Source of the DNA: Rhizobium chutanense
GTDB lineage: Bacteria; Pseudomonadota; Alphaproteobacteria; Rhizobiales; Rhizobiaceae
DNA length: 64,000 bases
Assembly: GCF_002531935.1 (NCBI RefSeq)
Contig: NZ_NWSV01000027.1
Span: forward strand, 1 to 64,000
Direction of reading: 5' to 3'
Shown: positions 34,095 to 43,429 of the stretch, piece after piece
Numbering within the stretch: position 1 is the first letter of the stretch
How the letters are laid out: every line of letters begins with the position of its first letter
The notes under the pieces: generated by a model
Databases searched by the model: none
What the model was told of the DNA's origin: nothing
Seen by the model: the letters and a program-made list of their open reading frames with translations, nothing else
Program-made: the position numbers and the translations under genes

Positions 34095-35600
34095 CTAGGC
34101 CGCGGCAAAGGGTACGGCAACGAAGGTTTTGTTACCGTCGCGTTCGACGAGCAGCAGCACCGATTTGCGGGCCGATTTGCCGGCCTCTGTGATTGCGGCC
34201 TTGGCGTCGCGGGTGTTGTGAACCGGCCGGTCGTTGACCGAGACGATGACATCGCCCGGCTGGATGCCGGCGGCAGCGGCCGCCTTATCAGGGTTGACGC
34301 TGGCGACCACCGCGCCACTGACGGCGCGCGGCAGGTTGAGCTGCTGGCGCATGTCGGGCGTCAGGTCGGCAAGGCCGATGCCGAGGCTCGGCTGGCCGCT
34401 GCTCTGGCCTTGCGTGTCGGGGCTTTCGGCGGCGGCCTGTTTCCGCCCGTCCTCATTGCCGCCGACAGTGACGTTGAGGTCGACCGTCTTGCCGTCGCGC
34501 CAGACGCTGAGGGATTTCTTGGCCCCCGGCGAAAGATCGGCCACCAGCCGCGACAGATCCTTCGGGGTCTTGACGGTCTCGCCGCCGACCGATGTGACGA
34601 TATCGCCCGGCTTCACGCCGGCGTGCGCCGCCGGCGTATCGGCGGTGACGGCGGCAACCAGCGCACCGCCCGGCCTATCGAGGCCGACGGCATCGGCGAC
34701 ATCCTTGGTCACCGGCTGGATCTGCACGCCGAGATAGCCGTGATTGATCGAGCCGTCCTTCTGCAGCTTGGCGACGATCTCCCGGGCTTCGTCGGAAGGA
34801 ATGGCAAAACCGACGCCGACGCTGCCGCCGTTCGGCGAATAGATCGCGGTATTGATGCCGACGACATTGCCGCTGCGGTCGACGAGCGGCCCGCCTGAAT
34901 TGCCGTGGTTGATCGGCGCGTCGATCTGGATGAAATCGTCATAAGGCCCGCTGTGCAGGTCGCGGCCGCGCGCCGAGACGATGCCCGCCGTCACCGTGGT
35001 GCCGATGCCGAAGGGGTTGCCGATCGCCAGAATCTGGTCGCCGAGCTTCAGCTTGTCGGAATCGCCCCAGGCGATGGTCTGCAGCGGTTTACTCGCCTCG
35101 ATCTTGACGACGGCGACATCGGATTTCGGGTCGGTGCCGATCAGCTTGGCCGGCAGTTCGGTGCCGTCGTCGAGCGTCACCTTGATGTCGACGGCATTGT
35201 CGATGACGTGGTTGTTGGTGACGATCACCCCGTCCGGGCTGATGATGAAGCCGGAGCCGAGCGCCATTGCCTGCTGCGAAGGCCGGTTTTTCGGGGCCTG
35301 GCGCGGCAGCGGGATGCCCTGATCCTCGAAGAACTGGCGGAACTGCTCGTCCATCGGCGAATCCTGCTCGCCGGCGCTGACATCGGTCGCCTTCACAGTC
35401 GTTGTGATGGTGACGACGGCAGGCTTGTCGGCGTCGACGATCGACGCGAAGGAGCCGCTTGCTGCGAGAACGCCGCCGGCATCGGCGGTCGCGGCCACCG
35501 CGTTCGACGCGTTGATGCCGAACGGCAGCCATGCGGCGCCGGCAAGGATGGCGGCCCCGACCAGGGCTGCGGCGCGGTGTTTGCGGAGGATCTGTGACAT
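34095..35600 (-). CDS. degP: DegP/HtrA-type periplasmic serine protease
   Basis: 501 residues from the ATG of MSQILRKHR, with a signal peptide to about residue 37 (VGAAILAGAAWLPFG, cut near AVAA). The trypsin-like domain has the full triad: H131 (TNNHVID), D161 (KSDVAVVKI) and S235 (HGNSGGPL). Two PDZ domains follow, with YLGVQIQPV and SLGIGLADL at their starts. Family members degrade and refold damaged envelope proteins; rhizobia often have several. The upstream 550 bases hold its promoter region. The last codons are repeated downstream. Confidence 0.93.
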   Translation of the reverse strand: MSQILRKHRAAALVGAAILAGAAWLPFGINASNAVAATADAGGVLAASGSFASIVDADKPAVVTITTTVKATDVSAGEQDSPMDEQFRQFFEDQGIPLPRQAPKNRPSQQAMALGSGFIISPDGVIVTNNHVIDNAVDIKVTLDDGTELPAKLIGTDPKSDVAVVKIEASKPLQTIAWGDSDKLKLGDQILAIGNPFGIGTTVTAGIVSARGRDLHSGPYDDFIQIDAPINHGNSGGPLVDRSGNVVGINTAIYSPNGGSVGVGFAIPSDEAREIVAKLQKDGSINHGYLGVQIQPVTKDVADAVGLDRPGGALVAAVTADTPAAHAGVKPGDIVTSVGGETVKTPKDLSRLVADLSPGAKKSLSVWRDGKTVDLNVTVGGNEDGRKQAAAESPDTQGQSSGQPSLGIGLADLTPDMRQQLNLPRAVSGAVVASVNPDKAAAAAGIQPGDVIVSVNDRPVHNTRDAKAAITEAGKSARKSVLLLVERDGNKTFVAVPFAAA

Positions 35601-36151
35601 GGTGGTGGTCCTTGGATGGGCGCCCCTTGCGGGAGCGTTGGCTTTGGATGGCGTCGGGCTTCCCCCTGGACCTGGCGTCGGATGGCGTTTGGCGCCAATC
35701 GCTCTCATCGCGGCGCCGCCGTTTGGGCGACCGGGCGAAAAGAAGAATTCGCGCTCGGGATTCATATGATCGCGGCCGGCGGATTTACAAATTAAATATT
35801 GATCATGTTTATATTGCCGATCTGTAAGGCATGACTGGAAGTTAATCTTTGGACCGACGGCTGTGTGCGCCAGCGGCCGCGCGTTGGAAATTCCAGGCCG
35901 GCTTTGCTTCGCCCCGCGCCCTGCGCGACGGCCTTCATTGAAAATAAAGGGACTTATTCCCGAAGGCGGTGATCCGCCCGCCCGGCACGCCCGTATGTCC
36001 TGCCAGACGAGCCGGCGACCCTTCCCGCCGGTTTACCCTCAGATTCTGTTGCTAATTTAAAACGTTAGTAGACTCTAAATTATTTCTTCTTCAGAAAGGA
36101 AGGGCCGCGAATCGAGGGTTGGTGAGTCTCGCGGGCAGCATTTGAGGGACA
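35601..36151. promoter_or_regulatory. divergent intergenic region degP / lacI-type gene
   Basis: About 550 bases without a supported gene. Two AT-rich patches stand out, 35786-35815 and 36055-36088, likely promoters for the leftward protease and the rightward regulator respectively. An in-frame extension of degP covers 35601-35765, but its peptide is Pro/Gly-rich and lacks a signal sequence, so it was not used. No clear operator dyad was found. Confidence 0.4.
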
Positions 36152-37189
36152 ATGAACAAGTCAGTGGGGCCGGGGCGGACGGCCAGGCGCGGCGCGCAGG
36201 TGAAGTTGAGCGATGTGGCGAAGAAGGTGGGCGTCAGCCCTATCACCATTTCGCGCGCCCTCCGCAATCCCGGGATCGTCTCGGAAGATCTGCGCGAGGT
36301 GATCCTGCGCATGGTCGACGAGATGGGCTATATGCCCAATCTTGCCGCCCGGGCGCTGGCCGGCCGCCACAACGGCGTTGTCGGCGTCATCACCCCCGCC
36401 TTGCACCAATCCGGCTTCACCGACCTGATGGTCGGGATCGAGGATCGCTTTCGCGACACCGAATTCACCGTGCAATATTCCAATACGCTGCGTCACACGG
36501 AGGGCGAGGCGGGCCTGCTGAAATCCTTCCTGACGCAGAAGCCGGCCGGCGTCATCATCGCCGGCGCCGAATCCTATTGTGATCTTCTGCCGCTGATCGA
36601 AAGTGCTGCCTGTCCCATCGCCCATATTGCCGATCTCAGCCAGGAGCCGCAAAGGCTGGTCGTCGGCCTCGATCATTATTCGGCAGGCACCGGGCCCACC
36701 CGTTTCCTGTTGTCGCGGGGCTATAGGAGGATCGCTTTCATGGGCCGCGGCGCCGATGTCCGCTCGCGCCGCCGGATCCAGGGTTACGAGGCCGTGATGC
36801 GGGAAGCCGGGTGTTTCGACCCGGATCTCATCATCGGCGGCGATGCGGCCAGCCGCACCGGCCTCGGCCGGGACCTGTTTGCCCGGCTGTTGCAGCGCGT
36901 GCCCGATGTCGATGCCGTCTTTGCCCAGAGCGACGAAATGGCGCTCGGCGTCCTCATCGAATGCAAGGAGCGCGGCATCCGCGTGCCGGAGGATCTCGGC
37001 ATCTGCGGCTTCAACGATCTGGAATTCTCGGCCTTTACCGAGCCGTCGCTGACGACGGTGCACATCCCGCGCTACGAGATCGGCTATCGCGTCGCCGACA
37101 TGCTGATGCGCGCCGTCCGCGAAGAACCGCCTGATGAGGACAAGGCCGATTTGGGCTTCACCATTATTCCGCGGGGGTCGACGCGGTAA
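36152..37189 (+). CDS. LacI-family transcriptional regulator (GntR/IdnR-like)
   Basis: 345 residues. The N-terminal helix-turn-helix reads VKLSDVAKKVGVSPITISRALRNP, followed by the hinge helix NLAARALAGR. The ligand domain includes GVVGVITPALHQSGF, DAVFAQSDEMALGVLIEC and CGFNDLEFSAFTEPSLTTV, typical of LacI members that sense gluconate or related sugars. It is transcribed away from degP, and no sugar-catabolism genes are adjacent, so its targets lie outside this window. Confidence 0.88.
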   Translation: MNKSVGPGRTARRGAQVKLSDVAKKVGVSPITISRALRNPGIVSEDLREVILRMVDEMGYMPNLAARALAGRHNGVVGVITPALHQSGFTDLMVGIEDRFRDTEFTVQYSNTLRHTEGEAGLLKSFLTQKPAGVIIAGAESYCDLLPLIESAACPIAHIADLSQEPQRLVVGLDHYSAGTGPTRFLLSRGYRRIAFMGRGADVRSRRRIQGYEAVMREAGCFDPDLIIGGDAASRTGLGRDLFARLLQRVPDVDAVFAQSDEMALGVLIECKERGIRVPEDLGICGFNDLEFSAFTEPSLTTVHIPRYEIGYRVADMLMRAVREEPPDEDKADLGFTIIPRGSTR

Positions 37190-37226
37190 TCTGGGGCTCG
37201 GAAAGGCTCCAGCACGCGCAACCACC

Positions 37227-39527
37227 TCACTTTTCGCAAAGCCGCCGGCCGCCGGAATAGGGTTGATAGGTACAGTCGGAGGGGCGGAAGGATCGGTAAC
37301 TGCGCGAGCAGGCGCTGATGTTGCAGGACTGCGGTGCGCCTTGACCATCGACGACTGCTTGGCTCGATCGCACGCCGCTCAGCGTCGGCTCGACCGTCGC
37401 CTCGCGGACGAAGTCCCGCCACATATGGGCTGGCAGGGCGCCCCCCGTCACCCCCTTCATCGGCGCGTCATCATCATTGCCGACCCAGACGCCGACGACG
37501 AGGGCGTCCGTGAAGCCGACGAACCAGGCATCACGATTGTTCTGGCTGGTGCCGGTCTTGCCGGCCGCAAAGGTGCCGGGATCTGCTCCCCGTCCAGTGC
37601 CGCGCTCGACGACCAACTGCAGCAGCCCGAGGAGATCGGACTGGTAAGGCGAGAGATCGACATTCGGCTTCGATTGGGCGCCGACGCGGAAGGCATTGGG
37701 CTGCCCCGCCGCTTGGAAATCGATGATGCCCCAGGGCTTGACAGGTGCCCTGCCGAGCTGGACGGACGCATAGGCGCTGGTGAGATTGAGCAGATTGACT
37801 TCGGAGGTGCCGAGCGCCAAAGACGGCGTGTTCGCCAGTGGCGCATCGATGCCGAGTTCGCGCGCCGCGGCAATCACATTGTCCAGACCGACCTCTTGGG
37901 CAAGCGTTACTGACGCGGCATTGAGCGATCGCGCGAATGCCTCGGCAAGCGTGACCCAACCGCGATAATTGCCGCCGGAATTTTCCGGTGACCAGCCATC
38001 GATGTCGATCGGCGCGTCCAGCACCTGGTCGGACAAGGTGAGCCCAGCCTTCAAGGCCGCGAAGTAGACGAATAGCTTGAAGGTGGAGCCCGGCTGGCGC
38101 ATGGCGGTGACGGCGCGGTTGAACTGGCTCGCCTTGTAGTCGCGCCCGCCAACCATAGCAACGACCGCGCCGTCCGGCGTCATCGCAACCAGCGCGGCCT
38201 GCGATGCTCCGACGGTTTTTCCTTCGCCGTCCAGGGCTTCTGTCACGACGCGCTCGGCGATCTGCTGCAACTGCGGCACCAGCGTGGTGCGCACCGTCGT
38301 CGATCCTGGCGAGGAGCCGGCAATTTCGCTCGCCTGCGGCGAAATCCAGTCTGCAAACCAGCTCCCGGAGCGCGGCGTCGGCGTCGTCGGGTGCAGCCTG
38401 GCAAAACTCGTCTTGGCCTCCGCCGCCTGTGGCGCGGTGATTTTGCCATTGGCCGTCATCGCGTCGAGAACGACCATGGTGCGCTGCCGGGCGCCTTCGA
38501 AATTGTCGATCGGGTTCCATTGGCTCGGCGCCCGCAGCAAGCCCGCCAGCATCGCCGACTCCGGCAGGTTGAGGGCGCCGATATCCTTGTTGAAATAGAT
38601 GCGCGCGGCGGCAGGCATGCCGGTCGCGCCCGCGCCAAGATAGACGCTGTTGAGATAGCGCGTCAGGATTTCCCGCTTGCCGAGCTTCCACTCCAGCCAG
38701 ACGGCGATGACAAGCTCCTGAATCTTTCGTTTTATCGTTCGGTCGCTGTCGAGATATTGCAGCTTGATCAGTTGCTGGGTGATGGTGCTGCCACCCTCCA
38801 CCACCGAGCCAGCCTTCAAATTCCGCAGAAACGCCCTGCCGATGCCCCTCGGATCCACGCCGAAATGGTCCATGAACCGGCGGTCCTCAATCGAAAGCAC
38901 GGCATCGATCAGATGGGGCGGAAACTGGTCGTATCGCGCATATGGCCCTTGATAAGGCCCCTGTCTTACCAGCGGCGCGCCGTCGGCGGTTTCCAGCACC
39001 ACGACCGGCTTCAGCGTTCCATCGCGGATTTCGCTCCAGGGCACATCCTTCAGTGCCCACACCAGCACGCTGGTGATGAGGAGGCAGACAAGCAAGGCCG
39101 ACCCGAGAGCGAACTTCCGCCAGCCCGCCAGAAGCGGCTGACGCCGCCGGCTGCTTTCATCGGGATTGTTGCGCCGATCGCGAATTCCGCGTCCGGCTCT
39201 GGAAAGAGCAGTGGTCATCCACCGCGTTGGCGCTGATGTGGCGACCCGCCGCATCGACCTCCTCAGCTTGCGCCTGAGAACCGAAGCGGCTGTCCTGGTC
39301 TTCGCCAAGGCCGAACTTGCCTGCAGATCGTGACGCAGCGCACGCAACAGATTGCTCGCGGCCCGTCTGGTTTGACCGAAGGATCCTTGTGGCGGTTGCG
39401 GGTCGTCGACTTGGGTGATGTCTTGCGAATCAGAGGCTGCGGCCTGCGGCGCCGAATCGCCTGTCTGATTACGACCCGAGCTCGAGCTGCCAACGCTTTC
39501 ACTTGAGGATTCGGGCGAATTGGGCAT
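37227..39527 (-). CDS. class A penicillin-binding protein (PBP1A family) with BA14K-like tail
   Basis: 766 residues. A Ser/Arg-rich cytoplasmic head (~130 residues) precedes one membrane helix (about 139-159). The glycosyltransferase domain has EDRRFMDHFGVDPRG with catalytic Glu214 and GGSTITQQLIK. The transpeptidase domain has RQPGSTFKLF (SxxK), SLNA (SxN) and AGKTGTSQNN (KTG). The last 32 residues, CNISACSRSYRSFRPSD then CTYQPYSGGRR, look like a BA14K-type motif with paired Cys, possibly a surface-glycan-binding tail. The enzyme polymerises and cross-links peptidoglycan. It is convergent with the LacI-type gene. Confidence 0.92.
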   Translation of the reverse strand: MPNSPESSSESVGSSSSGRNQTGDSAPQAAASDSQDITQVDDPQPPQGSFGQTRRAASNLLRALRHDLQASSALAKTRTAASVLRRKLRRSMRRVATSAPTRWMTTALSRAGRGIRDRRNNPDESSRRRQPLLAGWRKFALGSALLVCLLITSVLVWALKDVPWSEIRDGTLKPVVVLETADGAPLVRQGPYQGPYARYDQFPPHLIDAVLSIEDRRFMDHFGVDPRGIGRAFLRNLKAGSVVEGGSTITQQLIKLQYLDSDRTIKRKIQELVIAVWLEWKLGKREILTRYLNSVYLGAGATGMPAAARIYFNKDIGALNLPESAMLAGLLRAPSQWNPIDNFEGARQRTMVVLDAMTANGKITAPQAAEAKTSFARLHPTTPTPRSGSWFADWISPQASEIAGSSPGSTTVRTTLVPQLQQIAERVVTEALDGEGKTVGASQAALVAMTPDGAVVAMVGGRDYKASQFNRAVTAMRQPGSTFKLFVYFAALKAGLTLSDQVLDAPIDIDGWSPENSGGNYRGWVTLAEAFARSLNAASVTLAQEVGLDNVIAAARELGIDAPLANTPSLALGTSEVNLLNLTSAYASVQLGRAPVKPWGIIDFQAAGQPNAFRVGAQSKPNVDLSPYQSDLLGLLQLVVERGTGRGADPGTFAAGKTGTSQNNRDAWFVGFTDALVVGVWVGNDDDAPMKGVTGGALPAHMWRDFVREATVEPTLSGVRSSQAVVDGQGAPQSCNISACSRSYRSFRPSDCTYQPYSGGRRLCEK

Positions 39528-39669
39528 CGTTTACCGCTAAAAAGCCACAGCATGACCTTTATAGCCGGGTGATGCCGAGTGTTCTACCGCAAAAGGCCAA
39601 ACGGTTCCGATGAGTTTTCCGGCTGGCCGCCGGAAGCAGACACGAAGCTCATTTCACAACGTTCAAGTC

Positions 39670-39696
39670 CTGGAGGCCAGTCCTGCTGGCCTCCAG
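39670..39696 (-). terminator. inverted repeat after cysN
   Basis: A perfect 11-bp stem CTGGAGGCCAG / CTGGCCTCCAG with a 5-base loop lies seven bases beyond the cysN stop. There is no U-tract, so it may end transcription weakly or protect the mRNA 3' end. Confidence 0.6.
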
Positions 39697-39702
39697 ATCC
39701 TG

Positions 39703-41199
39703 TCAGATATCGCTGGCAGCGCTCGACCAGAGGTCGGCCGCCTCGGCCGCCGTCATGCGCCGCACCTCGGCCTCGTGGCTGCGGCTGGCGAAGAGTTCGC
39801 TGGCCATGATCTGTTCGGCAAGATCGGCCGGCAGCGAGAGGATGACGCGGGCGTCGCCATTGTGCAGGCCGCCGAGTTCGGTGCGCTTGCCCGTCACCAT
39901 GCCGCCGGCGACCGTGTTGTTGGTCTCCGGATCGATCAGGATGAAGGAGCCGGACTGCCGGTTCTGCTCATAGGGATCGAAGATCGCCGCTTCGTCGAAG
40001 ACGAGCCGGACTTTGCCGATCGCGTTCATGTAGAGCCGCTGGGCGGCGTTCCATGTGCCGGTCTTGAGTTCCAGCTGGCTGAGCGGCTGCACCTGGACGC
40101 GCTGGCGGCGCGAACCGCTCTTCAGCCAATAGCGTTTTCCGGGTTCGATGCCCTCGGGCTGCAGGGCGACGATCTGCGCGTCGAAGGCAAGGCCGACCTG
40201 CGGCTGGGCGTCGATCGAGACGATCATGTCGCCGCGCGCCACATCGACCTGGCGGTCGAGCACCAGCGTGATCGCGTCGCCGGCAACCGCGGCGTTGCGC
40301 ACGAGATCGAAGGTGACGATCTTGGAGACGTTGGCGACCATGCCCGATGGCAGGATCATGACACTGTCGCCCGGCTTGACCGAGCCGCCGGCAACCGTGC
40401 CCTGATAGCCGCGGAAGCTTTCCCCCGGACGCGAGACGCGCTGGACCGACAGGCGGAAGCCGACCGTCTGCGACGAGCGCACGGTCGCAAGCTCCAGCGT
40501 CTCCACCAGCGTCGGGCCGCTGTACCACGGCATGGCGGCCTGGCCGGAATAGACGACGTTTTCGCCCTTCAGCGCCGACATCGGAATGGCGGTGATCTGC
40601 TTGACGCCGAGCGACAGGGCAAATTCCCGGAATTCATGGCTGATCTTGTCGAAGCCGGCGCGGTCATAACCCGTCAGGTCGATCTTGTTGACGGCGAGCA
40701 CGAACTGCTTGATCCCGAGCAGCGAAGCGATCGTCGCATGCCGGCGCGTCTGCTCGAGAATGCCGAAGCGTGCATCGACCAGCAGGATGGCGAGATCGGC
40801 GGTCGAGGCGCCGGTCGCCATGTTGCGGGTATATTGCTCGTGGCCGGGCGTGTCGGCGACGATGAAGGAGCGCTTGTCGGTCGAGAAATAGCGATAGGCG
40901 ACATCGATGGTGATGCCCTGTTCGCGCTCGGCCTGCAGGCCGTCGAGCAAGAGCGCGAAATCGGGCAGGCCGAGATCGTTCTGCTTGCCGGTGGAATCGC
41001 GCTGCAGGGTGGCGGCCTGGTCTTCCTTGACCGCCTTGGTGTCCCAGAGCAGGCGGCCGATCAGCGTCGATTTGCCGTCATCGACGCTGCCGCAGGTGAT
41101 CAGGCGCAGCGGGCGCGAGTCGCGCTGGGCCTTAAGCGGCTCGGCGGCGGGCAGGGTGGCGACGGTTGCGGCCGAGACGGCGGTTTGGACTACGGTCAT
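39703..41199 (-). CDS. cysN: sulfate adenylyltransferase subunit 1
   Basis: 498 residues from the ATG one base after the cysD stop; in-frame codons upstream lie in cysD. It is an EF-Tu-like GTPase: GSVDDGKSTLIGRLL (P-loop), ADTPGHEQYTRNMATGAS (G3) and AVNKIDLTGYD (G4). GTP hydrolysis drives CysD to make adenosine phosphosulfate from sulfate and ATP. Length near 500 fits CysN alone; the fused APS kinase domain found in NodQ/CysNC proteins is absent. Confidence 0.96.
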   Translation of the reverse strand: MTVVQTAVSAATVATLPAAEPLKAQRDSRPLRLITCGSVDDGKSTLIGRLLWDTKAVKEDQAATLQRDSTGKQNDLGLPDFALLLDGLQAEREQGITIDVAYRYFSTDKRSFIVADTPGHEQYTRNMATGASTADLAILLVDARFGILEQTRRHATIASLLGIKQFVLAVNKIDLTGYDRAGFDKISHEFREFALSLGVKQITAIPMSALKGENVVYSGQAAMPWYSGPTLVETLELATVRSSQTVGFRLSVQRVSRPGESFRGYQGTVAGGSVKPGDSVMILPSGMVANVSKIVTFDLVRNAAVAGDAITLVLDRQVDVARGDMIVSIDAQPQVGLAFDAQIVALQPEGIEPGKRYWLKSGSRRQRVQVQPLSQLELKTGTWNAAQRLYMNAIGKVRLVFDEAAIFDPYEQNRQSGSFILIDPETNNTVAGGMVTGKRTELGGLHNGDARVILSLPADLAEQIMASELFASRSHEAEVRRMTAAEAADLWSSAASDI

Positions 41200-41200
41200 C

Positions 41201-42154
41201 TCAGAAATATCCTTCACGCTTCTTCTTTTCCATGGAGCCGGACTGGTCGCGGTCGATGGCGCGGCCCTGGCGTTCGGACACCGTTGCGATTTCGAGTTCG
41301 GCAATCACCTCTTCGAGGGTGGTCGCCTGGGAGCGGATGGCGCCGGTCAGCGGGAAGTCGCCGAGGGTGCGGAAGCGGATCATGCCTTCCTGGCGCACTT
41401 CGCCGGGCAGCAATTCCAGACGCGGATCCTCGGCCAGGATCATCATGCCGTCGCGCTCCACGAACGGCCGTTTCCGGGCGTAGTAGAGCGGCACCAGCGG
41501 AATGTCCTCGGCCTGGATGTAACGCCAGATATCGACTTCGGTCCAGTTCGACAGCGGGAAGGCGCGCACGCTTTCGCCCTTGCGGATCATGCCGTTATAG
41601 ACGTTCCAGAGTTCCGGCCGCTGGTTGCGCGGGTCCCAGCGGTGATCGGGCGTGCGGAAGGAATAGATGCGCTCCTTGGCGCGGCTGGCTTCCTCATCGC
41701 GGCGCGCGCCGCCGAACGCGGCGTCGAACTGGCCGGCATCGAGCGCCTGGCGCAGGCCCTCGGTCTTCATGATGTCGGTGAAGGCGGCCGAACCATGGGT
41801 GAAGGGCGTGATATTTTCGGCAGCACCACGCGGGTTGATGTGCTCGATCAGGTCCAGATCGTACTTCTTCGCGGTCTCGTCGCGGAAGGCGATCATCTCG
41901 CGGAATTTCCAGCCGGTATTCACATGCAGCAGCGGGAAGGGCACGCGGCCGGGATAGAAGGCCTTGCGCGCCAGGTGCAGCAGCACCGACGAATCCTTGC
42001 CGATCGAATAGAGCATGACGGGACGCTCGAATTCGGCCGCGACCTCGCGGAAGATATGGATGGATTCGTTTTCCAGCGCCTTCAGATGCGGGTCGAGCGG
42101 CGCCTTGGCGCTCTGGGGATTGCTGAGTTCCGTATCCGGACGGCTATCGGGCAT
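41201..42154 (-). CDS. cysD: sulfate adenylyltransferase subunit 2
   Basis: 317 residues, the ATP pyrophosphatase subunit. Visible marks are VMLYSIGKDSSVLLHLARKAF (PP-loop SGGKDS-like motif), HVNTGWKFREM, FGGARRDEEASRAKERIYS and the C-terminal MEKKKREGYF. It makes APS with CysN for sulfate assimilation; in rhizobia a paralogous NodP makes sulfated Nod factors, but genome context (cysH upstream) marks this as the housekeeping copy. Only one base separates it from cysN, so they are cotranscribed. Confidence 0.96.
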   Translation of the reverse strand: MPDSRPDTELSNPQSAKAPLDPHLKALENESIHIFREVAAEFERPVMLYSIGKDSSVLLHLARKAFYPGRVPFPLLHVNTGWKFREMIAFRDETAKKYDLDLIEHINPRGAAENITPFTHGSAAFTDIMKTEGLRQALDAGQFDAAFGGARRDEEASRAKERIYSFRTPDHRWDPRNQRPELWNVYNGMIRKGESVRAFPLSNWTEVDIWRYIQAEDIPLVPLYYARKRPFVERDGMMILAEDPRLELLPGEVRQEGMIRFRTLGDFPLTGAIRSQATTLEEVIAELEIATVSERQGRAIDRDQSGSMEKKKREGYF

Positions 42155-42268
42155 GTCTTACTCCAGGCTGTCGGTCGTTTGCGGTGGCCCGCAAACAATT
42201 CCTTGATGTTGGCTTTCCCAAGGCAGCGGCGGTCGCCGCGCCTTGAATTGGGATAGCCGTGAAGTTGA

Positions 42269-43009
42269 TTATACCGCGGCGATCGCCGCAGCCTCTTCGG
42301 CGACATGCAGGCCGCATTCGCGCGTCTCGTCCTGCTCCCACCACCAGCGGCCGGCGCGCTCGGGCTCGCCGGGCTTGATCGCCCGCGTGCAGGGCTCACA
42401 GCCGATCGAGGGATAGCCGCGGCCATGCAGCGGGTTGACCGGCACGCCGTTTGCGGCAACGAAGGCCTTGATCGCCTCGAGATCCCAATCGGCGAGCGGA
42501 TTGACCTTCAACAGGTGCCGTTCGGCGTCATATTCGGCAAAGGGCGTTTCGGCGCGGTTGGCCGATTGGCCGCGGCGCAGGCCGGTGATCCAGATCGTGG
42601 CACCTTCGAGCGCGCGCGCAAGCGGTTTCAGCTTGCGCACGCCGCAACAGGCATGCCGGGCTTCGACGCTCTCGTAGAAACCGTTGAGGCCGTATTGCGC
42701 GGCATAGGCGTCGATATCGGCCTTTTCAGGCTCATAACGCTGGATCTTGATGTCGTACTGGTTTTCCGTCTCTTCGATCAGCGCCAGCGTCTCGGCAAAC
42801 AGCCGGCCGGTCTGCAGCGTCGCGACGTCGATCGGCAGGCGATGGGTGCCGATTTCGGCGGTGATCACCTGGTCCTCGATGCCAAGCGAAGTGGTGAACA
42901 CCACGCGGCCGCCGAGGCCCGAGACCAGCGACAGGCGTCCGGCCAGGTCGAGACCCGCCAGTCTGTCATTCACAGCCTCGGCTTCGGCAATCGAATTGAT
43001 AACAGTCAT
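42269..43009 (-). CDS. cysH: adenylyl-sulfate reductase (thioredoxin)
   Basis: 246 residues of the CysH family. FTTSLGIEDQVI is the PP-motif region. Two Cys pairs mark the [4Fe-4S]-type APS reductase found in rhizobia: EARHACCGVRK and GCEPCTRA, with the catalytic cysteine in RECGLH near the end. The enzyme reduces APS to sulfite with thioredoxin. A 114-base gap separates it from cysD; the order cysH-cysD-cysN on one strand indicates an operon. The gene is divergent from an Rrf2-type regulator. Confidence 0.94.
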   Translation of the reverse strand: MTVINSIAEAEAVNDRLAGLDLAGRLSLVSGLGGRVVFTTSLGIEDQVITAEIGTHRLPIDVATLQTGRLFAETLALIEETENQYDIKIQRYEPEKADIDAYAAQYGLNGFYESVEARHACCGVRKLKPLARALEGATIWITGLRRGQSANRAETPFAEYDAERHLLKVNPLADWDLEAIKAFVAANGVPVNPLHGRGYPSIGCEPCTRAIKPGEPERAGRWWWEQDETRECGLHVAEEAAAIAAV

Positions 43010-43429
43010 GAGATTCCTGTCCTTTGTTGACCGGAGTATCGCAGTTCAATCCAGGATCGGACAGAAAAAGGGATTTCGAAAGCTGCGGCCGGAGGAGCAA
43101 ATATCTCTCCTAAGCTGCCGCAATGCAAAAAAACAGCCGCCCGAGAATAAAAATCCCCGCGAACAGCTGGTATGTCTATAAAAATAGTAGAGTTACACGC
43201 AGCCTGTCAATCCGAAATCTGAAGTGATGCCGAAAAAGGTGCGGAACGGACCGTTTTGGCGTAGATTGGAGGACGTTGGCCGAGGGCGAAAAACAAGGCC
43301 AAAACGCTTGTTCCTCAAGGCTTTCTCCGGCGTGTTCAAATTCCGTTCATGCTGGTTGTGTCATAGAGGCGAAAGTACTTCCGTAGCGGTGCGAAAAATC
43401 GCGCCGCCTGTGTGTGTCGATGGTCTGAG
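43010..43429. promoter_or_regulatory. divergent cysH / rrf2 promoter region
   Basis: 420 bases without a gene. The section 43170-43200 is AT-rich and holds a palindrome CTATAAAAATAG (43176-43187), a plausible operator or promoter element on the cysH side. Rrf2-type proteins often bind near such AT-rich dyads, but no known consensus was matched. The cysH start codon is about 170 bases from the dyad, so a leader of that length is likely. No riboswitch fold was recognised by eye. Confidence 0.4.

Noticed and set aside
32000..34100. tRNA gene as prophage attachment site
   Set aside because: No cloverleaf or T-loop GGTTCRANTCC could be found in this zone; the degP 3' repeats are a better candidate.
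35601..35765. Longer degP start
   Set aside because: The extension is Pro/Gly-rich and would bury the signal peptide inside the protein.
43010..43429. SAM or other riboswitch ahead of cysH
   Set aside because: The leader is long enough, but no conserved core could be recognised by eye.
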